A DNA stretch of 64,000 bases. It comes from Oligoflexia bacterium (GTDB lineage: Bacteria > Bdellovibrionota_B > Oligoflexia > Oligoflexales > JAGOVF01). A model generated the notes under the pieces. That model saw nothing but the letters and a program-made list of their open reading frames with translations, did not search any database and had not been told where the DNA came from. Position 1 is the first letter of the stretch. Each line of letters opens with the position of its first letter. Positions 58,195-64,000 of the stretch are shown here, piece by piece. Both the position numbers and the translations under genes were made by a program. The stretch spans positions 1 through 64,000 of the forward strand of contig JAUILP010000007.1 in assembly GCA_030432875.1 (NCBI GenBank), in the 5' to 3' direction.

Positions 58195-60213
58195 ATGACT
58201 GAAAAATTTACACATTTTAATCGAGTATTTAGCCGATATGCTTGGGCATGTTTGCTTATATTTATCATTTTGACAAATCCTCAAGAGTCTTTTTCTCAGG
58301 GCGAAAAACCTGCTAGCGATGACCAAACGCTCCTTTTGGCATCTAAATTAACCGAATTTTATGAAATTAAAGTTGAAGAAATCGTGTCGCGTCATATTCC
58401 AAAAAAACATTTTCAGGTTATCGTTGATATAACGGCAAAAGAAAAAAATGAAGAAGAGATTCCGTACCTCCCAAAAGCTTTTGGGGTTGGCGGATTAAGT
58501 AACCTCCCACCACAACTGCTTTCCAAGAGCGTTGCTAAAATTACTATCGTTGTTTATTTGGCAGAAAAATATTCGGAAACAACGAAAACTGGCATAACCA
58601 ACCTCGTTAAAAGTAAACTCAGTCTAAATTTGGAACGAGGCGATAGTATTAATTTTGAAATGTTTGCCATCGAAAATATTAGTGACAATGAAGAATATGA
58701 ATCAAAGATACGTGATGTCAAAAGTGATCTTGCTGTAGCCGAGGACAGAGTTTCTAGCATAACTGGTGAGCGTAACGAACTAAAGCAAGAGCTGTCCACT
58801 GCAAAGGAAAAATTAAAAAGCATTGAGGAAGAAACAGGAAAATCCCCAGAAGCTCTTATCCAAAAATTTAAAATTCCATTTTTTGTGGTGATGGGCACTC
58901 TTATCCTTGGTCTTTTGCTCGTTTTTACCCTGTCTATGAAAATACTTTCTGGATCTATCAAATCAGTCGGTGGTGCCTTTGGTGGCATCGGTGACTCTAT
59001 TCGCAATATTGCCTCAGCACTAGAAAAAGTTGGCGGTAGGAAGCCTGAAGAAAAAGAATCTTCTCAAAATGATGCTGCGGGAAAACAAGTAGCCGGAGCC
59101 TCTGGAGGGGGTGGTGATCAAGGCAAAAATACACAGACTTCGATGGATATGAAAACTTTACAAGATAGGGTTTTGCAGCTCCATGAAGAAATCGTCGCAA
59201 AAATAAATGAAAAAACCTTGCCCTTAGTCGTTCTCCATGTGAGCACCTTGCTCAACAATCCAGTTAGTATTGCAAAAGGCGTCGTAAGTTTAGAAATACT
59301 TGGAAAAGATATGGCAAATGATATTTTTAAGAGACTGTCTTACTATTCTCAAGAAATTATCATACGTTTCCTGAATCAAGCCAATTATGGTGATAAAACC
59401 AAGCTTGAAGTTATGATGGAAGCGGGCGAAGAACTCAATACAAAGCTTATGGCTGGAGGGTTTGAATCATCCCGCGTAAATCTTTCTTATGAAGTGTCTG
59501 AAAAACTTCTTCTACTTGAGGAAAAAGATCTTTTTACCGTTGTTCAAAAATGTGATGACGATGTGCTTCAACGCTTATTTGTTTACTTTGATGCCGCAAA
59601 AATTTCGCGACTTCTTGCGGAACTAAAAAAGCAAAATATCAACAACCTAGAGAGATATATTTCAGCTCTCCTAAATGTTCCTCATAAGCAAAATGATAAA
59701 ACATTGGACGGGGCAATTGTAGAAATCCTGACCGAACTTTTTGTAGAAAAAGCACGCGATCTCTATGGTCCCTACCTTGAGGTCTACCGAGATGTTATCG
59801 AAAATGCAGGTGAAGAGCTTGACGAGCAAATTATTAATGTTCTCTCTCGTGGAAACGAGCGAATTCGGGACTATTTGGCAACTAGGGTCGTCACCTTTCA
59901 AACATTCTTTAAAATACCGCCTAAGAATCTTTCAACGATAGTTGATGGCCTAAGCAACAGAGAAATTGCTGCGCTTGCTTCTGGAATAGCACCGGAACAG
60001 CGAACCCAAATATTGGGTCAGGTCTCTGAACGGCGTCGTCCGTTAATTGACGAAGAAATCGAAGGTATTGAAGCTATGGAAGAAACTACCCGTAGCGAAG
60101 AAGTTCGCAAAGTCAAACAGCGCATCGTGAGTATAATGAAAGTTGAAATCACCCCCGAAGTTCTTAAAAGTATCGCGGCAGAAAATGCCAGTTCTTCCCC
60201 TCAGGCTGCTTGA
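58195..60213 (+). CDS. FliF (C-terminal ring/TM2)-FliG-like fusion protein
   Basis: AKITIVVYLAEKYSETTKTGITNLVKSKLSLNLERGDSINFEMFAIEN resembles FliF before TM2; TM FFVVMGTLILGLLLVFTLSMKIL; C-terminus FFKIPPKNLSTIVDGLSNREIAALASGIAPEQRTQILGQVSERRRPLIDEEIE...EEVRKVKQRIVSIM resembles FliG-C; motAB follow. Confidence 0.7.
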   Translation: MTEKFTHFNRVFSRYAWACLLIFIILTNPQESFSQGEKPASDDQTLLLASKLTEFYEIKVEEIVSRHIPKKHFQVIVDITAKEKNEEEIPYLPKAFGVGGLSNLPPQLLSKSVAKITIVVYLAEKYSETTKTGITNLVKSKLSLNLERGDSINFEMFAIENISDNEEYESKIRDVKSDLAVAEDRVSSITGERNELKQELSTAKEKLKSIEEETGKSPEALIQKFKIPFFVVMGTLILGLLLVFTLSMKILSGSIKSVGGAFGGIGDSIRNIASALEKVGGRKPEEKESSQNDAAGKQVAGASGGGGDQGKNTQTSMDMKTLQDRVLQLHEEIVAKINEKTLPLVVLHVSTLLNNPVSIAKGVVSLEILGKDMANDIFKRLSYYSQEIIIRFLNQANYGDKTKLEVMMEAGEELNTKLMAGGFESSRVNLSYEVSEKLLLLEEKDLFTVVQKCDDDVLQRLFVYFDAAKISRLLAELKKQNINNLERYISALLNVPHKQNDKTLDGAIVEILTELFVEKARDLYGPYLEVYRDVIENAGEELDEQIINVLSRGNERIRDYLATRVVTFQTFFKIPPKNLSTIVDGLSNREIAALASGIAPEQRTQILGQVSERRRPLIDEEIEGIEAMEETTRSEEVRKVKQRIVSIMKVEITPEVLKSIAAENASSSPQAA

Positions 60214-60362
60214 GGTAGGTGACTAAAAATCAGGTCATATCTTCATCGGTTTATATGTTTGCCAATACTTCTCCCTAACCCAAAGTTAAGACCCCAACAG
60301 CAGTACCGATAAAAAGATGATATAAAAGGGGAATTTTTAAACACCTTAGGCTTAGATTACTC

Positions 60363-61151
60363 ATGAATTTTACCACAGCGCTCGGATTTATTACTGCATC
60401 AGCCGTTTTTATGGCCACCGCAATAATGTCTCTTAAAGATCTTAAGGTGCTTCTTGATGCTCATGCTGCCGTTATTGTTATCGGCGGCACAATTGCGGTT
60501 ACGCTGATCAGTTTCCCCGCGTCGCGTATTTTCACTCTGCTGAAAGTATTTTTTAAGCGTATGTTCGGAGCGAATAAGCAGAATTATTTGGGTATCATCG
60601 ATGAAATTATCACACTCTCTAAGGCTTACCGCAAAGGTTTTAGTGCCTTTGAGGCAGCAATCAAGGAGATAAAACACCCATTTTTGCGCGACGGAGCTAG
60701 TGTACTTTTTTGGGTTCAGTCAGACGTAAGTCCAGATGCTCTTCGGGATCTCCTGGAAACACGGGTTAAAACACATTACAAACTCTATATGGATGAAGCG
60801 AAAGTATTTAAAACCCTCTCTAAATTTCCTCCAGCTCTAGGGCTTATGGGGACTTCGGTGGGTATGATCACTTTGCTGCAGTCTCTAGGCGGCGCGGATA
60901 GCCAAAACCAGGTTGGGCCCGCTATGGCTATTGCTCTGGTGGCAACTTTATACGGTCTGGTCTTTGCTAACTTCATTTTTATCCCTATTGGAGAAAATCT
61001 CACCGCGCAAACCCAAGAAGACCTAATTGCCCGAAGTATCGTGGTCGAGGGAATTATGCTTATTCAAGCCCAAATGCCAACAAAATTTATCGAAGAAAAG
61101 GTGAAGTCATATTTACTGCCGAGTCAAAGGGAAGTAAAAGCAAAAAAATAG
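60363..61151 (+). CDS. motA: MotA/TolQ/ExbB-family flagellar-type stator protein
   Basis: HAAVIVIGGTIAVTLISFPASRI, KFPPALGLMGTSVGMITLLQSLGG, GPAMAIALVATLYGLVFANFIFIPIGENL. Confidence 0.93.
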   Translation: MNFTTALGFITASAVFMATAIMSLKDLKVLLDAHAAVIVIGGTIAVTLISFPASRIFTLLKVFFKRMFGANKQNYLGIIDEIITLSKAYRKGFSAFEAAIKEIKHPFLRDGASVLFWVQSDVSPDALRDLLETRVKTHYKLYMDEAKVFKTLSKFPPALGLMGTSVGMITLLQSLGGADSQNQVGPAMAIALVATLYGLVFANFIFIPIGENLTAQTQEDLIARSIVVEGIMLIQAQMPTKFIEEKVKSYLLPSQREVKAKK

Positions 61152-61162
61152 GTAACTAAGCA

Positions 61163-62008
61163 ATGAGTTCTCCCTGGGAAGATCACCATGAAGAAGAAGA
61201 AGGCGAAGGCTGGCTAGTATCATATGCCGATATGGTCACGCTGCTGTTCGGATTTTTTGTTATTTTATGGACCCTTTCCCGCTCTGATGATAAACGCTAC
61301 GAACAAATGAGCCAGAAAATTGTTGAAGCCTTTACCGGAAAATCCCACCATAAGTCATCTGAAATTGATTCTGGTTTTGTCAGCGAATTTAGGCAGCTAC
61401 GCGCATTTCGCCTTCTTGTTGAACGCATAAGCCTCGGAGAAGATGTCGATGCTGCTACAAGGAAAATTGAAAAATTTGTCAACCAAGAAACTGAAGCTGA
61501 AAATGCTAAAAAATTTTTGGACAAACGGCTTACCAGCGCGGATCAGGAGGAAGTTAATATCATCAAGAAATTCGACGAAAATGCTGGAGCAGAAATCCCA
61601 TTTATAGAAATCATTTTACCTGACCGAACCTTATTTGCTCCAGGAAGTGATGAGTTGATGCAATTTTCCCAAAAAAAAGTCATTGCTTTAGCAGCCGATA
61701 TAAAAAAAATTCCTAATCTTTTGGGCATTGAAATCGTCGGCCACAGCGATAGCACCCCACCAGGTACAGGCGGTAAATTTAGGGATAATTTTGCCTTATC
61801 CTCTGCGCGAGCGGGTTCTGTCGCGCGGGCCCTCATATCAGGCGGAATTGATGAAAATTTACTCTATATCCGTGGCGTGGCGCACTTAGATCCCCTTATG
61901 GATGAAAATAATCCGAGTCCCGGCTTGCGGGAAAAAGCTCGAGAAAAAAACAGACGCGTACAAATAATTTTACGGCGGAAAGCACAGATAAATGGCAAAG
62001 GTGAATAA
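61163..62008 (+). CDS. motB: MotB/OmpA-domain stator protein
   Basis: EEGEGWLVSYADMVTLLFGFFVILWTLSR (stator Asp) and OmpA-like IEIVGHSDSTPP...NFALSSARAGSVARAL...NRRVQIIL. Confidence 0.94.
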   Translation: MSSPWEDHHEEEEGEGWLVSYADMVTLLFGFFVILWTLSRSDDKRYEQMSQKIVEAFTGKSHHKSSEIDSGFVSEFRQLRAFRLLVERISLGEDVDAATRKIEKFVNQETEAENAKKFLDKRLTSADQEEVNIIKKFDENAGAEIPFIEIILPDRTLFAPGSDELMQFSQKKVIALAADIKKIPNLLGIEIVGHSDSTPPGTGGKFRDNFALSSARAGSVARALISGGIDENLLYIRGVAHLDPLMDENNPSPGLREKAREKNRRVQIILRRKAQINGKGE

Positions 62009-63767
62009 AGCAGAGAACAAAAGAATTGCTCCCTTTATTCCATCACTTAACTGGTTGGTAATTGGCTCTACTGCGTCTATTTTAATCATTTTTATGTTGA
62101 TCGCAGGTTACCATAGCACCCGCGTCCTCATGACAAATAAGCTTCAAGATCTATTTGCCATTACTTATCTTGAACTAGACAAAAAAGTCCAAAGTCTTGC
62201 TTCAGACTTACGGCTCCTCAAAAAAAATGCGGCCCTGCTTTATAGTCTTGATTTAAAAAAGGGAGCCATGGTTCTTGCGAGTGGTTCTGGTCCAAAATAT
62301 ATAAAGCTTAAGGATAGCGGTCTCGACAACCTTCTGGAAAACGAAGATTTTGCTATTTTAAAGATTAGGAAGCACCTTTTTCTAGGCACTTGGATAGAAA
62401 ATAAAAATCAGATTGCGCGAGATCCTAAGATATCAGTTAAAAACGCTGAGAAAATATTTTCACTATCGCCACTAAGCGCAAGGGATCTTAAAAATTATTT
62501 TTACGTTGATCAAGTTGGCTCCTTGGTTTATGTCGCCAATACGTATGGAGACTTGATTTACAGTTCTTCAGCCAAGGTAAAAACCAAGGATTTTGAAAGT
62601 CGGCCCTTAGTACAAAAATTTATCAATCATCCGCTTTCCCAGGGACAACTAGAGTTCGTAAGCGATGAAGGCATAAATTATTTGGGCTTTTTTGCCCAGA
62701 TTCCTGGTAGCAATTTGGTTCTTTTCCTAGAAAACCCTTCCCAAGAAGTTCTGGCAAGCATCGGTGAAGTCAAAAAAAATCTTTTTTTATATTTCCTCGG
62801 ATTTTTGTTTGTGGCTTTGGCACTTATTCAGTGGCCGTTAATGAGGATAAAAAAAGCATTACGTGGTGCAGCGCGACTCGTCAATGCGCGGATATCAGGT
62901 GATCAATTTGCTATTTTCCCCCATCCGCCTATTTTAGAGATATTAGAACTCGAGAACAGAGTGGAAGCATTGGTAGAAAGTTACACAAATAATTTAAAGC
63001 AAAAAAATGCAGACCTTTTAGCTCATAAAAACTCGCGCATAGAAGAGTTTTTGAAAGACCAAAAAATAAGAGATAAACAAGAAATTGCTGCTATTTTAGA
63101 TATAAATACTCGCCAGGAAAAAATTTCAGCTAATGCTATAAAAATTCCATACCTGAATTCGGCTCCAGACTATATCTTTGTAAACCACCGATCGAGGCGC
63201 ATGTGTTTAGGGATTATTGATTTTCGCTCACCGCCATTTGAATCTGGTTTTATATCATTTGTAAGCGGAATGTTTTTGGATTATTTTCCAGAAAATGATC
63301 ACAAAGATAATTTTGGCTTTGACAGAATGGCCGCAGCGATAAAGGCTAAATTTTTTCAACAGGAAAGCTTTAGCATAGGCTTAGTAGATATAGATCTTGA
63401 AATCAATAAAGCCAGCGTATATATACTGGGAAATGTATATGCCCTCTGTAGCGCCAATAATAACAGATTTCAAGAACTACCTTTCTCACCTAGCGCTCCT
63501 CTTGGATACCATGACAATATGTCCCTCAAAGCACATGTTATTCCATTAGATGGTAGCACTGAGAAAATAGTAATAGCCACAAAAGGACTGGGGACTTTAT
63601 TTGCAAAGGATAAAACAATCACAGGTAAGAGAAAGTTTACCAAAGAGATCTCACAATTATATCACCAAGACTCCCAAATTTTTGTGCAAAATATACAAAA
63701 AGAAGCAAGCAAGAAGGAAGAAATCTCAGCGAATATGAGTTTAATAACCATAGATGTGAAAAAATAG
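61992..63767 (+). CDS. Membrane sensor protein with degenerate SpoIIE/PP2C-like C-terminal domain
   Basis: Two TM helices around an extracytoplasmic domain; C-terminus ESFSIGLVDIDLEINKASVYILGNVYALCS...SAPLGY...IVIATKGLGTLF resembles SpoIIE architecture; overlaps motB by 17 bp. Confidence 0.6.
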   Translation: MAKVNKAENKRIAPFIPSLNWLVIGSTASILIIFMLIAGYHSTRVLMTNKLQDLFAITYLELDKKVQSLASDLRLLKKNAALLYSLDLKKGAMVLASGSGPKYIKLKDSGLDNLLENEDFAILKIRKHLFLGTWIENKNQIARDPKISVKNAEKIFSLSPLSARDLKNYFYVDQVGSLVYVANTYGDLIYSSSAKVKTKDFESRPLVQKFINHPLSQGQLEFVSDEGINYLGFFAQIPGSNLVLFLENPSQEVLASIGEVKKNLFLYFLGFLFVALALIQWPLMRIKKALRGAARLVNARISGDQFAIFPHPPILEILELENRVEALVESYTNNLKQKNADLLAHKNSRIEEFLKDQKIRDKQEIAAILDINTRQEKISANAIKIPYLNSAPDYIFVNHRSRRMCLGIIDFRSPPFESGFISFVSGMFLDYFPENDHKDNFGFDRMAAAIKAKFFQQESFSIGLVDIDLEINKASVYILGNVYALCSANNNRFQELPFSPSAPLGYHDNMSLKAHVIPLDGSTEKIVIATKGLGTLFAKDKTITGKRKFTKEISQLYHQDSQIFVQNIQKEASKKEEISANMSLITIDVKK

Positions 63768-63774
63768 ACAAACG

Positions 63775-64000
63775 ATGAAGTTATTAGTCAAGCTTAAAAT
63801 GATTTTACTTTTGCTCACGGGGTTCTGGAATTTATCCCTTTTTGCCAGAGGCTCTTTTCAAATGAAAGGCCTTAAGGGTGACGTTTCTTATCGGTGTTAC
63901 TATCACATTACATGGAAAATAATGGATAAAAAAACAACGTCAGTTCCTGAAAACTGCTTACTTCATGTTGGTACGGGAAGTTTTGTGGTACTCGCTTATC
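63775..64000 (+). CDS. Partial FecR-like secreted protein (runs off window)
   Basis: Manual translation MKLLVKLKMILLLLTGFWNLSLFARGSFQMKGLKGDVSYRCYYHITWKIMDKKTTSVPENCLLHVGTGSFVVLAY open to window end; 8 bp after upstream stop. Confidence 0.6.
   Translation, partial: MKLLVKLKMILLLLTGFWNLSLFARGSFQMKGLKGDVSYRCYYHITWKIMDKKTTSVPENCLLHVGTGSFVVLAY

Overview
The window is about 64 kb of ordinary, gene-dense bacterial chromosome, AT-leaning. Gene content suggests a Gram-negative of the Bdellovibrio/Oligoflexia type, but that is inference. Housekeeping genes recognised from the translations: murJ, bamD, etfB/etfA, xseA/xseB, lptE/lptD (convergent), hutI, cysS, argG/argH with divergent argR, aroB, an HU-like gene, aconitase and a cyclophilin. 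No rRNA, tRNA, CRISPR array, transposase or integrase was recognised. Most notable: (1) a probable non-flagellar rotary motor operon at about 58.2-64.0 kb. A single ORF looks like a truncated FliF (ring-building domain plus second TM) fused to a FliG-like cytoplasmic region, followed by MotA, MotB, a membrane-anchored degenerate SpoIIE/PP2C-like protein and the start of a FecR-like protein. (2) A three-gene pseudopilin operon whose first protein carries a C-terminal Hedgehog/intein-type Hint domain that lacks the terminal His-Asn. (3) A dispersed non-coding repeat, at least 3 copies, always 3' of a gene in sense orientation. Its two best copies differ only by transitions. (4) A G10 tract inside xseA, next to a DUF5710-like N-terminal domain. 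(5) Paired ARG-box-like palindromes at argR. All family assignments are by eye; no database search was run, so novelty is unverified.
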